Assembly (NCBI GenBank): GCA_023410595.1
Contig: JAEYPO010000012.1
Span: 1 to 19,452 of the forward strand
Length of the DNA stretch: 19,452 nt
Direction: 5' to 3'
Source: Bacillota bacterium
Lineage (GTDB): Bacteria > Bacillota > Clostridia > Christensenellales > SZUA-584
Made by a program: the position numbers and the translations under genes. Within the stretch, counting starts at the first letter, position 1. Each line of letters opens with the position of its first letter. Under the pieces are notes generated by a model. It made no database searches and was not told where the DNA came from. It saw nothing but the letters and a program-made list of their open reading frames with translations. Shown here piece by piece: positions 7,174-13,673 of this stretch.

Positions 7174-7200
7174 GGAGCGGGCATGTACCCGCTCCTTTTA
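7174..7200 (+). terminator. Rho-independent terminator
   Basis: GGAGCGGG (7174-7181) pairs perfectly with CCCGCTCC (7188-7195) around CATGTA, followed by TTTTATATA. This is a strong intrinsic terminator and ends a short transcript starting somewhere near 7030-7060. Confidence 0.8.
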
Positions 7201-7318
7201 TATACCTCTGGTTCCCAACAATAATTTGCTAAAGTTTCCCTTAATTGCGTTTTATCGCGTCTCAAAATGGTTATATATATAACATAACAGTTAAAATCTG
7301 GACGGGGAGGCGAACAGT

Positions 7319-7969
7319 ATGGAAAACGAATTTTATTCCGTTACAGTTATCTGCCCCGCATGCGGCAGGCACGCGCAAGGCGCGCACGGCGCATACAAAC
7401 CGAAAACATTTGACGCGCGCGTAACTTTTCACGATTCATACGAGACGACGATAACTTGCCCTAACTGCGGCGCCAAAGTAATGCTCTCTGTCAAGACAAA
7501 GGGAAAGATAACCGAGGCGCACAAGGAAAAGCTGGTGCGCGAAAAGAAGGCCGATTTGAGGCGGTCACTTAAGGCGCTGCTTGTATCTTCGCTGCTGCTG
7601 GCGGCCGGCGTAGTAACAAACGTGTTCGTGTCAGGCGAAACGACAGGCGTTATAAGCGTATGCGCCATAGCGATTTCGTTCCCTGTGTGGCTCTTTGCTC
7701 TCGCTGCCTTGCCCGGTTCGATAAAATGCCTTAAGCACCATGAACTGATATTCGAAAAATACGAGGTTAAACACCCGTACCTCGTGTCGCTCGGAGAATA
7801 CTCCGCTCACTATTTCAAGGGGCAGAAAAAGACGATAGTCTGGCAGCGCCGGCCGATATACGTTCGCTCCGGTAACCCCCGGGGCTATCGAGACACCGTT
7901 AAAAACAGGCCGGAGCAAATGAGAGCTTTTGCGGCAAGCAAAAGAGACAGCCGAAAAGCCTGTATTTAA
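7319..7969 (+). CDS. Zinc-ribbon membrane protein, unknown function
   Basis: 216 aa. Two CxxC pairs (Cys12/Cys15 in CPACGRH and Cys47/Cys50 in CPNCGAK) form a probable N-terminal zinc ribbon, about residues 10-60. A charged Lys/Arg/Glu stretch (about 62-84) is followed by two transmembrane helices (about 85-104 and 109-131). The C-terminal part (about 135-216) is soluble, basic and aromatic. I know of no named family with this whole layout. The start ATG at 7319 has GGGGAGG about 9 nt upstream. The gene is monocistronic. A role in membrane quality control or regulation would be a guess. Confidence 0.7.
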   Translation: MENEFYSVTVICPACGRHAQGAHGAYKPKTFDARVTFHDSYETTITCPNCGAKVMLSVKTKGKITEAHKEKLVREKKADLRRSLKALLVSSLLLAAGVVTNVFVSGETTGVISVCAIAISFPVWLFALAALPGSIKCLKHHELIFEKYEVKHPYLVSLGEYSAHYFKGQKKTIVWQRRPIYVRSGNPRGYRDTVKNRPEQMRAFAASKRDSRKACI

Positions 7970-7972
7970 CGG

Positions 7973-8000
7973 GGCCCCCTCGTCGCTTTGGCGACGGCCC
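7973..8000. other. Hairpin downstream of the zinc-ribbon gene
   Basis: CGTCGC-TTTG-GCGACG (7981-7996) is perfect, with outer GGGC/GCCC pairing around it. It lacks a T-run. It sits between two convergent genes and may act as a transcription block. Confidence 0.5.
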
Positions 8001-8023
8001 AAGTCGTGAGGCTTGATGGTGCA
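8000..8023. repeat. GTGA-tetraloop hairpin repeat, copy 1
   Basis: CAAGTC-GTGA-GGCTTG (8000-8015) folds as a 6-bp stem with one G-T wobble, followed by ATGGTGCAG. Related hairpins with the same loop and a similar 3' flank lie at 14585-14609 and 14630-14651. Confidence 0.55.
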
Positions 8024-8058
8024 GATTGATTTAATCGTTTGGGAATAAAAATATTGTT

Positions 8059-8253
8059 TCAGCAGTACTGCTTGACACGCAGCGTGTTGGGGTCCACGTC
8101 CACAAGGCGCCCCCGTTGACGCAGCTCTTTAAGCTCTTCGCTCGAATAGATCATCACTTCGTCGTCTTTTCCGTCAAGGGGGGCAAACACCATGTTGGAA
8201 TCCCACTTGCCGACGAATATATATATCCTTCCACTTAAAGTTTTAACAGTCAT
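8059..8253 (-). CDS. Small 64-aa protein of unknown function
   Basis: Begins MTVKTLSGRIYIFVGKWD and ends in Cys. The mixed beta-strand-like N-terminus and charged middle (EELKELRQRGRLVDVD) suggest a small folded cytoplasmic protein with no signal or membrane segment. I chose ATG 8253 over the upstream in-frame ATG at 8304 because a GGTGGGGG run lies just before it, and the longer form would run through the predicted promoter (8277-8304). It lies alone and convergent with the zinc-ribbon gene. I do not recognise the family. Confidence 0.6.
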   Translation of the reverse strand: MTVKTLSGRIYIFVGKWDSNMVFAPLDGKDDEVMIYSSEELKELRQRGRLVDVDPNTLRVKQYC

Positions 8254-8560
8254 AATGCACCCCCACCTTAAGTTATAGTATAATGATTTAAGTATCAATA
8301 ACAAGCGGAAATGAAATCAATATATGGTAAGCACGGGACAAAAAATTGAGTATTTTAACTGCTCTGAAACAGCTTTTGTAATCGTTAGCCGGTTATTTTT
8401 ATATTTTAACTTAAAATGTTATCTATGATACAGCCGCATTGAGCTTGCAGCATTTGCGGGCGCATATCGCTTTAAGTGGTAAGCTGTCCCGGCGCGGCAC
8501 AAAATGACAGGATGGCAAACAGGAGTTCTTGTATAATACCGTATGTAAAGGAGTCCTTCG
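8254..8560. other. Divergent spacer between the 64-aa gene and the AraC-type gene
   Basis: AT-rich near 8254-8420, more GC-rich after it. It contains the minus-strand promoter at 8277-8304 and a TATAAT at 8532-8537, a likely -10 for the AraC-type gene without a good -35. The latter is common at activator-dependent promoters. I see no gene or further repeat in it. Confidence 0.45.
8277..8304 (-). promoter_or_regulatory. Probable promoter of the 64-aa protein gene
   Basis: On the minus strand: TTGTTA (8304-8299), 16 nt, TATACT (8282-8277). The expected leader is about 15-20 nt. Confidence 0.5.
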
Positions 8561-9418
8561 ATGGAATGGCTTGAATGCATGAACAACGCCATAGAGTATA
8601 TAGAGGCGCACTTAATGGAGGAGACGGACATAAGAGCCGCGGCGCGCGCGGCCGCGTCTTCGCCGTTTCATTTCCAGCGCATGTTCCATATGCTCACGGG
8701 GTTTACGGTCGCCGACTATATACGCAGGCGCAGGCTCACTCTCGGCGCGCAGGAGCTTGCGGCAAAGAAGTGCAGAGTGCTGGACGCGGCGCTCAAGTAC
8801 GGCTACGAAAGCCCGGAGGCGTTTACAAAGGCTTTTAAAAAGCTGCACGGCATAACGCCCGCCGGGGCGCGCTTGCCGGGGGCAAGGCTAAAGGCGTTCC
8901 CGAAGCTGTCCTTTCATATTTCGGTAAAAGGAGACAAAGACATGGATTACAGTATAGTGGAGAAGCGTGAGTTTGAGGTCGCGGGGGTATTAAGGCACAT
9001 ATCCACAAAGGACGGAGTTAACTTTATTAAGGTGCCGGAGTTTTGGGACGACTGCATGAAGGATGGGTCGTACGAAAAGATATGCCGTATGGCGGACGGA
9101 GGCGAGACGTACGGTATATGCCTTGACTTCGCGCAGGACCAGACGCAGTTTTCCTACATGATAGCGGCGAAGGCGCAAGGAGACATACCAAAGGGGCTTG
9201 CCCGGCGCAGCATACCGGCGGCAACGTGGGCGGTGTTCCGCGCGGTGGGGCCTGTCCCTTTCGCCATACAGGACGTGACGAAGCGCATATTCTCCGAGTG
9301 GTTCCCTTCTACGGGCTACGAGCATGACGACGCGCCCGAGCTGGAGGTATACCCTATGGGCAATCCGGACTCGGCGGAATACTGCACCGAAATATGGATA
9401 CCGGTGAAAAAGAAATAA
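8561..9418 (+). CDS. AraC-type regulator with GyrI-like effector-binding domain
   Basis: 285 aa. Two AraC-type helix-turn-helix motifs occupy about residues 8-105, at the N-terminus (SPFHFQRMFHMLTGFTVADY, then YGYESPEAFTKAFKKLHGITP). A GyrI-like/Bacterial_ProTein effector domain follows at about 125-283 (opening MDYSIVEKREFEVAGVLRHI). This Rob/SoxS-plus-SRPBCC-like layout is typical of Bacillota regulators that sense small hydrophobic or cationic compounds and control efflux or detoxification genes. No obvious target gene is adjacent. ATG 8561 has AAAGGAG about 7 nt upstream. Confidence 0.88.
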   Translation: MEWLECMNNAIEYIEAHLMEETDIRAAARAAASSPFHFQRMFHMLTGFTVADYIRRRRLTLGAQELAAKKCRVLDAALKYGYESPEAFTKAFKKLHGITPAGARLPGARLKAFPKLSFHISVKGDKDMDYSIVEKREFEVAGVLRHISTKDGVNFIKVPEFWDDCMKDGSYEKICRMADGGETYGICLDFAQDQTQFSYMIAAKAQGDIPKGLARRSIPAATWAVFRAVGPVPFAIQDVTKRIFSEWFPSTGYEHDDAPELEVYPMGNPDSAEYCTEIWIPVKKK

Positions 9419-9434
9419 CCGCAATCGTCCGGGG

Positions 9435-9508
9435 AGTGCTTCAGTCTCGGTGTTATATGGAAGAAACGCCGCGTGTGTGAGGGGAGGGCTTTCGTGCCCT
9501 CCCGTTTT
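9435..9508 (+). repeat. 74-bp repeat unit, copy 1, ending in a terminator-like hairpin
   Basis: Near-identical to 9584-9657. It ends in GGGAGGGC-TTTCGT-GCCCTCCC-GTTTTATT (about 9483-9510), an intrinsic-terminator shape that probably ends the AraC-type transcript. Confidence 0.8.
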
Positions 9509-9550
9509 ATTCAGTAGTACATATACGAAATTGTCAAATAACCCCCATAT

Positions 9551-9591
9551 GTCATTCCGAGCTTGTCGAGGAATCCCATGGAAAGTGCTTC
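9551..9591. repeat. Interspersed repeat, ATTCCGAGCTTG family, copy 1
   Basis: About 41 bp beginning GTCATTCCGAGCTTG and ending GAAAGTGCTTC. A near-identical copy lies at 19404-19440, almost 10 kb away. Confidence 0.75.
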
Positions 9592-9657
9592 AGTATCGGT
9601 GTTATATGGAAGAAACGCCGCGTGTGTGAGGGGAGGGCTTTCGCGTCCTCCCGTTTT
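9584..9657 (+). repeat. 74-bp repeat unit, copy 2
   Basis: Second copy of 9435-9508, with about four changes. Two fall in the 3' arm of the hairpin, where a G-T pair keeps the stem. It is followed by a T-run. Confidence 0.8.
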
Positions 9658-9734
9658 TGTATATAAAAACCCCGCGTTAGAAACTGCAAGAGTATCAGAT
9701 TGGTGACTTGAATTATAACTTTCTTTGAAGCCGG

Positions 9735-9763
9735 TTGACCTTCTAACACTTGTTAGGTATAAT
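9735..9763 (+). promoter_or_regulatory. Sigma-A promoter of the tetR-SDR block
   Basis: TTGACC (9735-9740), a 17-nt spacer, TATAAT (9758-9763). The first operator fills most of the spacer. Confidence 0.85.
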
Positions 9764-9780
9764 AATCTAACAAGTGTTAG
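9743..9780 (+). promoter_or_regulatory. Double operator for the adjacent TetR-type regulator
   Basis: CTAACACTTGTTAG (9743-9756) and CTAACAAGTGTTAG (9767-9780) are exact reverse complements, 10 nt apart, and each is itself palindromic (CTAACA-nn-TGTTAG). They bracket the -10 box, so binding would block polymerase. Autorepression by the TetR protein encoded 20 nt downstream is the natural reading. Confidence 0.85.
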
Positions 9781-9799
9781 GCTGAAAGGAGATTGTTCG

Positions 9800-10411
9800 A
9801 TGAATGAAACAAAAGAAAAAATTTTAGGCGTTTCATTGGACTTATTTTCCCGGAAAGGATTTTCAGCAGTATCTATCAGGGATATATGCAAACAAGTAGA
9901 GATTAAAGAAAGCTCTGTATATTACCATTTCAAAAACAAACAAGCTATTTTCGATGAGATATTATGCCGGTTTCAAAAAACAGCAAATGATATGATGAAC
10001 CAATTTACATCATTGTTGGCTGCTGATCCGCAAAAACTTGGCGATGATTTTTATGTAGGAATTTGTAATCGCTTTTTTGAGAAATATCTTATGGACGACT
10101 TTTGCAATAAAGTAATGCGCCTGATGCTGATTGAGCAGTTTAACAATGAAGATGTAAAAAATGCATATGACTATTGGATGTTTACCGAGCCTTTGAAATT
10201 TCAAAGCAGTATTTTTCAAATGCTGACAGATAAAGAATTACTACCAAAGATGGACAACGAGTATGTTGCAATACAGTATTATGCTCCTGTTTTTTTCTTC
10301 GCACAGAAATGGCTGTTTAGCGGAAACCTTTCCGATGAAAGCAAAACCGCCTTTCGCAAAGATGCTTACAGACATATACAATTATTCTTTTCAAAATTAG
10401 GAGGAGTATGA
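9800..10411 (+). CDS. TetR/AcrR family transcriptional regulator
   Basis: 203 aa. The N-terminal helix-turn-helix (about residues 5-50) carries the typical FSRKGFSAVSIRDIC and SSVYYHFKNKQAIFDEIL segments. The C-terminal ligand and dimer domain is divergent and aromatic-rich. The start is ATG 9800, with AAAGGAG 8 nt upstream; the longer frame from 9725 is rejected because it would run through the promoter and operators. The stop overlaps the following SDR gene (TGA within ATGATG), so both are made from one transcript. Base composition and codon use (ATT, AAA, TTT) are clearly more AT-rich than the flanking genes, suggesting transfer. It probably represses its own operon until an unknown ligand binds. 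Confidence 0.9.
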   Translation: MNETKEKILGVSLDLFSRKGFSAVSIRDICKQVEIKESSVYYHFKNKQAIFDEILCRFQKTANDMMNQFTSLLAADPQKLGDDFYVGICNRFFEKYLMDDFCNKVMRLMLIEQFNNEDVKNAYDYWMFTEPLKFQSSIFQMLTDKELLPKMDNEYVAIQYYAPVFFFAQKWLFSGNLSDESKTAFRKDAYRHIQLFFSKLGGV

Positions 10412-11175
10412 TGGCTAATTTCGTTATAACTGGTGCAAACCAAGGAATTGGTTACTTCTTCATTGAACAGTTGCTGAAAGAGGGTAATAAGGTTGCTGTT
10501 TTTGACTTGGATACAGATAATCTTGAAAAACTAAAAGCAGAGTATGCGGATAGTCTTTTGTTTTTCAAAGTGGATGTGAGAAATCAAGACGATTTGCATT
10601 GTGCGGTCGCGAGCGCTGCTGCTGAATTTTCAGTAATAGACGTGGCTATTCATAATGCTTGTAAATGCACATTTGAAGCGGAGGCAAACACAGATTTGGA
10701 TACATACCGGGATGTACTTGATGTTAATTATTTCGGTGCTTTACGGTTAGCAAAAAGTGTTTTGCCGTACATGATAAAACAGAATAAAGGCAAAGTCATT
10801 TTCACAAGCTCCGGTGTCGGGGTAATGGGTTTCACGCGCATATCTCCCTATGCCTCAAGCAAGGGGGCAATAGAATCTCTTGCAAAATGTTTGAAATTAG
10901 AATATGCAAAAAACAATATATCTTTTCACATTTTCCATCCCCCGTTGACACGAACAAAATCAGCAGAACCGTTGCCTGTTCCACAAGAGTTTATGGCTTC
11001 TCCGGAAAAAGTAGGTCAAGGGCTTGCAAAGCGTATTAACTCAAAGCGTTTTATAATCTGTCATAGCTTTGGACAAAAAATACAAACTCTCGGCTGCTAT
11101 CTATTTCCTCTTAAGACGGGAAAATTAATGTCTAAATTGACAGATAATTTCAATAACATGAACGAAGAGAAATAA
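10411..11175 (+). CDS. SDR family oxidoreductase in the TetR-controlled operon
   Basis: 254 aa. Rossmann TGANQGIG at residues 7-14, an acidic residue after beta-2 (FDLDT, about 31-35, suggesting NAD preference), catalytic Ser at about 133-134, and PYASSK with Tyr147 and Lys151. The usual NNAG is replaced by HNAC (81-84), a departure from the family norm, though the active-site triad is intact. I chose the second of two adjacent ATGs (10411) because AGGAGG (10399-10404) is 6 nt from it but only 3 nt from ATG 10408. The substrate is unknown. Pairing with an autoregulated TetR suggests detoxification of a small molecule. AT-rich like its partner. Confidence 0.88.
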   Translation: MANFVITGANQGIGYFFIEQLLKEGNKVAVFDLDTDNLEKLKAEYADSLLFFKVDVRNQDDLHCAVASAAAEFSVIDVAIHNACKCTFEAEANTDLDTYRDVLDVNYFGALRLAKSVLPYMIKQNKGKVIFTSSGVGVMGFTRISPYASSKGAIESLAKCLKLEYAKNNISFHIFHPPLTRTKSAEPLPVPQEFMASPEKVGQGLAKRINSKRFIICHSFGQKIQTLGCYLFPLKTGKLMSKLTDNFNNMNEEK

Positions 11176-11181
11176 AATGAT

Positions 11182-11328
11182 ATGAAAAAATCAGAATAGA
11201 TACGTTGTCCTGTCTGTGGAAACAAAACACGAGACAGAATCAGAGAGTACACAGTTTTGAAGAATTATACTCTCTGCTGTCCGAAATGCAAGCAGAAAAA
11301 GAGAAGTTTTCGTTGCATATATGGATAA
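11182..11328 (+). pseudogene. Cysteine-rich KTR-type small protein, broken by an in-frame TAG
   Basis: Reading from ATG 11182 gives MKKSE, a TAG at 11197-11199, then IRCPVCGNKTRDRIREYT, a CCPKCKQK zinc-knuckle half, and a stop at 11326. Family members I know begin MKK-x-EWIRCPVCGNKTR, so the TAG sits exactly where Trp (TGG) is expected: one G-to-A change. The C-terminus after KCKQ also departs from the family (KKRSFRCIYG), perhaps after an indel. These proteins are common cargo of Tn916-like and other integrative elements in Bacillota. It lies just behind the AT-rich TetR-SDR pair, supporting transfer of the whole block. Confidence 0.75.
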
Positions 11329-11350
11329 TATTACATTATTATGATATAAT
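11322..11350 (+). promoter_or_regulatory. Probable promoter of the MBL-fold hydrolase operon
   Basis: TGGATA (11322-11327), a 17-nt spacer, TATAAT (11345-11350). The -10 is perfect and the -35 is 4 of 6. The leader of about 60 nt includes a GC-rich stem (GGCGC-c-AGGC with GCCT-GCGCC, about 11371-11399) close to the ribosome binding site. Confidence 0.55.
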
Positions 11351-11415
11351 ATGTGGGATAAACCAGCTGTGGGCGCCAGGCGCGCAAAGCCTGCGCCGGA
11401 AGCAGGGAGCGTAAC

Positions 11416-12156
11416 ATGAAACTTACAGTGCTGGGGATATACGCGCCGTACCCGCCCGCGGGCGGAGCCACGTCGGGTTATCTGCTGTCGGGCGGCGGAA
11501 CCAATATACTGCTCGATTGCGGCAGCGGCGTGGTATCGCGGCTTCAGAGCTTTGTTTCCATAGACGACATAGACGCCGTAGTGCTGTCGCACCTGCATGG
11601 CGACCACATAGCCGACATCGAGGTGCTGCGCTACATGCCTGGCTACCGCAAAAGCTTTGAGGGAGGAAGTAAGGAAGGCCTCATCGTATACTCGCCCGAT
11701 AAGCCGGAGGAGGAGTATAAGCTGCTCCGCTCCGTAAGGTTTTTCGACGTAATGCCTGTTTATCACGGCATGAGCGCGGCGGCGGGCGGCATGCGGCTGG
11801 AGTTTTTCAGTATGGAGCACCCGTATCCTGTTTTCGGAGTGCGCATAGCGTGCGAAGGGAAGACTTTTGTGTACACAGGCGACACGGTGATGAACAAAAA
11901 TATCGCGCCCATGATAAGGGGCGCAGACATGCTGCTTTGCGATTCGTCGTTTCTTTCCGCCGACAAAGCCCCCGACTCTACGCACCTCTCCGCAGCGGAA
12001 GCGGCGCGGCTGTCGCTCGATAACGGCGTCAAGCGCCTCGTGCTTACGCATCGCCTTACGCACTACTACGCGGGCGCGGACGCGCATCTTGCAGAAGCGA
12101 AGGCCATATATAATAATTGCGAGCTTGCGGAAGAGATGAGGTCGTATGAATTCTGA
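11416..12156 (+). CDS. MBL-fold metallo-hydrolase (RNase Z-like)
   Basis: 246 aa. A complete metallo-beta-lactamase-fold metal set: HLHGDH with His59, His61, Asp63 and His64; His135 (MEHPYP); Asp156 (YTGD); and His212 (LTH). TGD and HLS (His190) fit the RNase Z/ElaC-like or ArsR-associated hydrolase subgroup, but the exosite arm typical of true tRNase Z was not recognised. It probably hydrolyses a phosphodiester or ester in the cytoplasm with two Zn ions. ATG 11416 has GGGAG 6 nt upstream. It overlaps the GNAT gene by 11 nt, so the two are cotranslated. Confidence 0.87.
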   Translation: MKLTVLGIYAPYPPAGGATSGYLLSGGGTNILLDCGSGVVSRLQSFVSIDDIDAVVLSHLHGDHIADIEVLRYMPGYRKSFEGGSKEGLIVYSPDKPEEEYKLLRSVRFFDVMPVYHGMSAAAGGMRLEFFSMEHPYPVFGVRIACEGKTFVYTGDTVMNKNIAPMIRGADMLLCDSSFLSADKAPDSTHLSAAEAARLSLDNGVKRLVLTHRLTHYYAGADAHLAEAKAIYNNCELAEEMRSYEF

Positions 12157-12652
12157 CTTGCGGATAAGGGCTTTGGAGCAAAGCGACATAGAGCAGGCGA
12201 TGCGGCTCGTGTGGGAAGTGTTCAGCGAGTTTGAAGCGCCGGAGTACGGGCGGCAGGGCGCCAACGAATTCCGCCGTTACATAGAGCCGTGCGCAGTACT
12301 AACGCGCATGGAAAGCGGAGAGCTTAAGCTCTGGGGCGGCTTTGAGCACGGGGAACTTAAAGGAGTTATTGCGGTGCGCCCGCGGAACCCTGACGTTCCG
12401 GAAAACGGCCTTACGGGCTTTGGCCATATCAGCCTGCTGTTCGTAAGAAAGCAGTACCACCGGCGAGGCATAGCGAGGGCGCTGTTTGAGACGGTGAAAC
12501 AGGCCTGCGCAGAGAGCGGTGCGCGCGGGATAACGGTAAACTCGTCGCCATATGCTGTGGAAGTTTACCGCCGTTTGGGGTTTACCCCGACGGATGCTGG
12601 GAAATGCGTAAACGGCATACGCTATACGCCCATGAAATATATATTGTGTTAA
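12146..12652 (+). CDS. GNAT family N-acetyltransferase
   Basis: 168 aa. Motif A with the acetyl-CoA pyrophosphate loop lies at HISLLFVRKQYHRRGIARAL (about 94-113); the Q/R-x-x-G-x-A core is RRGIA. Motif B is seen at NSSPYAVEVYRRLGFTPT (about 132-149). It transfers an acetyl group from acetyl-CoA to an amine on an unknown substrate. Start ATG 12146, with GAGG 4-5 nt upstream, lies inside the end of the MBL-fold gene. It is followed after 19 nt by the isochorismatase-like gene. Confidence 0.88.
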   Translation: MNSDLRIRALEQSDIEQAMRLVWEVFSEFEAPEYGRQGANEFRRYIEPCAVLTRMESGELKLWGGFEHGELKGVIAVRPRNPDVPENGLTGFGHISLLFVRKQYHRRGIARALFETVKQACAESGARGITVNSSPYAVEVYRRLGFTPTDAGKCVNGIRYTPMKYILC

Positions 12653-12671
12653 TGCCGGAAAGAGAGGGAAT

Positions 12672-13217
12672 ATGAAAAGAACGCTGATTGTGATAGACGT
12701 GCAGAACGAATACTTTACGGGGGCGCTGCCGGTAAGCTGGCCAAAGGGCAGCCTTGATAACATACTGCGCGCGGTGGACGCGGCAAACGCGTGCGGCGTG
12801 CCCGTGATATACGTACAGCACACTAACGCGGCTCCGGACGCGAAGTCGTTCGCGCGCGGCACGGCAGGGTGGGAGCTGCACGAGAAGCTTAAAGAGAGGA
12901 AGCACGACTTTATTATCGAAAAGGAACTGCCGGGCAGCTTTACGGGAACGGACCTTGACGATACGCTTAAAAAGCTGGGCTGCGATACGGTAACCATAGC
13001 GGGATATATGACGCAGATGTGCTGCGACACGACGGCGCGGCAGGCGTTTCATATGGGCTACGGCGTGGAGTTCCTCTCCGACGCCACAGGGACTCTCGAT
13101 ATAACGACATACGCGGGCAGCGTTACCGCGGAGGAATTGCACCGCGCTGTACTCGTAGCGCAGTCGATGCGCTTTAGCAGGGTATTGACAGAAGCCGAGT
13201 GGGAGAAGCTTTTATAG
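12672..13217 (+). CDS. Isochorismatase-like cysteine hydrolase
   Basis: 181 aa. The catalytic triad of the family is visible: Asp9 (VIDVQNEY), Lys84 (IIEKELPGSF) and Cys117 in GYMTQMCCDTTARQA, which also carries the non-prolyl cis-peptide region. Relatives act on amides or vinyl ethers (nicotinamidase, N-carbamoyl-sarcosine amidase, isochorismatase); the substrate here is not determined. AGAGAGGG lies 3-8 nt before ATG 12672. It is the third gene of the run beginning with the MBL-fold hydrolase. The adjacent Cys118 is unusual but seen in some homologues. Confidence 0.87.
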   Translation: MKRTLIVIDVQNEYFTGALPVSWPKGSLDNILRAVDAANACGVPVIYVQHTNAAPDAKSFARGTAGWELHEKLKERKHDFIIEKELPGSFTGTDLDDTLKKLGCDTVTIAGYMTQMCCDTTARQAFHMGYGVEFLSDATGTLDITTYAGSVTAEELHRAVLVAQSMRFSRVLTEAEWEKLL

Positions 13218-13254
13218 CGGTACATCAAATAGTTCACAGCAGCGGAGGAATGGA

Positions 13255-13602
13255 ATGTTGGAAGTAAAGCCTGGATTCAGATCGTACATAAAGCAGTTTT
13301 CCATCGTTTCGTACACTGTAAAGGATACGGACACGGGCGTGCTGTATGAGGAGGTAAAAGCGAGGGCGCACAGGATACTGTGGACGCTGGCGTTCATAAT
13401 CGTTTACGCCGCTATGGCGTTTTTCCTAATAAGCTTTATACCCGCCGCTCAGGACGCGGCTGCCGTTGCCGTGTATATCGTTGCCGCGGCGCTCGTTGCC
13501 GCCGCGTATTTCGTAGGCTCGGTATATGCCGTATATAAAATATCGGCGTTTGAAGCCATGGGCGAAGAGGAAATAAATAAGTATATTGACATAAAATTTT
13601 AA
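13255..13602 (+). CDS. Small two-helix membrane protein, unknown
   Basis: 115 aa. A soluble N-terminal part (about 1-40, with a KDTDTGVLYEE stretch) is followed by two transmembrane helices (about 41-63 and 69-93, Ala-rich) and a short acidic tail. I do not recognise a family. GGAGGAA lies about 4 nt before ATG 13255; the ATG at 13250 is out of frame and stops at once. It is 37 nt after the isochorismatase-like gene and could be the last member of that operon. Confidence 0.65.
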   Translation: MLEVKPGFRSYIKQFSIVSYTVKDTDTGVLYEEVKARAHRILWTLAFIIVYAAMAFFLISFIPAAQDAAAVAVYIVAAALVAAAYFVGSVYAVYKISAFEAMGEEEINKYIDIKF

Positions 13603-13609
13603 TATCATA

Positions 13610-13638
13610 TTGACAATAACTTTATAGTATATTATACC
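13610..13638 (+). promoter_or_regulatory. Promoter of the nitroreductase gene
   Basis: TTGACA (13610-13615), a 17-nt spacer, TATACC (13633-13638), about 35 nt before the start codon at 13674. Confidence 0.65.
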
Positions 13639-13673
13639 CTGATTATACCGGTTTTACCTTAAGGAGGGATAAT

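Larger units (their letters stand above)
6567..7318. other. Spacer between the TPM operon and the zinc-ribbon gene
   Basis: About 750 bp. It holds the TPM-pspA promoter (6620-6648), a possible coding remnant ending in a perfect hairpin (6734-6969), a 25-codon ORF with two downstream hairpins (7063-7200) and an AT-rich upstream region for the 7319 gene. I recognise no tRNA or known riboswitch consensus. Confidence 0.5.
9419..9734. other. Repeat-bearing spacer after the AraC-type gene
   Basis: No gene is supported. A 74-bp unit occurs twice, 149 bp apart, each ending in a GGGAGG/CCTCCC hairpin with a T-run. A separate interspersed repeat (9551-9591) overlaps the start of the second copy. The AT-richer acquired block begins right after this. 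Confidence 0.6.

Noticed and set aside
7019..7200. Known riboswitch or T-box
   Set aside because: None of the consensus cores I know (T-box, SAM, TPP, purine, c-di-AMP and others) was recognised. Only an ORF and hairpins are supported.
9725..9799. In-frame N-terminal extension of the TetR protein from ATG 9725
   Set aside because: It would translate through the TTGACC/TATAAT promoter and both operators. ATG 9800 has its own AAAGGAG.
9511..9891. 126-aa minus-strand ORF
   Set aside because: Crosses repeats, the TetR promoter and the TetR start; no domain and no ribosome binding site.
11205..11414. 69-aa ORF in another frame over the KTR pseudogene
   Set aside because: Out-of-frame shadow. 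The KTR-type sequence is recognisable in the frame with the TAG.
11191..12264. 357-aa minus-strand ORF
   Set aside because: Antisense of the MBL-fold gene, whose metal motifs are all on the plus strand.
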